Assembly: GCA_030590275.1 (NCBI GenBank)
Contig: JAUUYV010000149.1
Coordinates: forward strand, 1-5,569
Direction of reading: 5' to 3'
Source of the DNA: Porticoccaceae bacterium
GTDB lineage: Bacteria > Pseudomonadota > Gammaproteobacteria > Pseudomonadales > Porticoccaceae
Length of the DNA stretch: 5,569 nt
Below the pieces are notes generated by a model. That model did no database searches, was not told where the DNA came from, and worked only from the letters and a program-made list of their open reading frames with translations. A program made the position numbers and the translations under genes. Below are positions 5,468 to 5,569 of the stretch, one piece after another; the stretch's first letter is position 1; every line of letters begins with the position of its first letter.

Positions 5468-5569
5468 GCCATTTGCCGACTATTTTGTGATCGGTAGCTT
5501 GCCCGAGTGAGGCCATAGCCCTGTCAAAGCGAGTTTCGCCAATCTGTTCTCGACGTCGATGGATTAAGC
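5436..5569 (-). CDS. 3' end of an unidentified minus-strand gene (runs off the window)
   Basis: On the minus strand a frame is open from the window edge (first full codon 5567-5565) for 43 codons to a TGA at 5438-5436. The peptide reads HRRREQIGETRFDRAM, then ASLGQATDHKIVGKWLL, and ends IKDDPW. The mixed charged and hydrophobic composition and balanced codons look like genuine coding sequence, and it fills the otherwise empty right edge, stopping just before the convergent GNAT gene. The other two minus-strand frames contain stops here. I do not recognise the family; the start lies beyond the window. Confidence 0.5.
   Translation of the reverse strand, partial: LIHRRREQIGETRFDRAMASLGQATDHKIVGKWLLAFIKDDPW

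Overview
The window looks like chromosomal DNA of a mid-GC gammaproteobacterium, possibly of the marine Cellvibrio/Alteromonas type. The evidence is a 93-residue parvulin close to E. coli PpiC, a SlyD-like FKBP with a histidine-rich tail, a PpnP (YaiE family) nucleoside phosphorylase, and a fragment of the Na+-pumping NADH:quinone reductase subunit NqrD. No genus can be fixed from the sequence alone. No rRNA, tRNA, CRISPR array, transposase or complete mobile element was seen. || Left edge (1 to about 290): an internal piece of nqrD runs in from the window edge on the plus strand and stops abruptly near position 288. Its GC content is about 38% by hand count, against about 50% for the next 370 bases. 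It abuts, tail to tail, a minus-strand gene for a small exported protein that has apparently lost its own C-terminus at the same point. Both genes being cut at one place, together with the base-composition step, marks a recombination or assembly junction. || Positions 290-1142 (minus strand): the exported protein carries a TonB-box-like IEEIVVVGK motif. Upstream of it are a TATAAT promoter element with a palindrome in its spacer, a strong intrinsic terminator, and ppiC. || Positions 1143-1329 form a divergent promoter region. The plus-strand gene at 1330-3459 encodes a 709-residue protein with one N-terminal membrane segment, an unrecognised central domain, TPR-like helices and C-terminal ankyrin repeats. 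It is the most unusual gene here and probably an envelope scaffold. || Positions 3460-5415 (plus strand): a histidine-phosphatase gene with a good extended -10 promoter comes first. A doubtful 44-codon ORF overlaps its stop codon. Then comes a compact cluster of slyD-like FKBP, ppnP and a small GNAT-fold acetyltransferase, with gaps of 22 and 40 bases, probably co-transcribed. The right edge holds the 3' end of an unidentified convergent minus-strand gene. || Functionally the set combines protein folding (two unrelated prolyl isomerases), nucleoside salvage and small-molecule or protein modification enzymes. I see no coherent defence, secretion or biosynthetic system. The items most worth a second look are the nqrD junction, the TPR-ankyrin envelope protein and the TonB-box-bearing small secreted protein.
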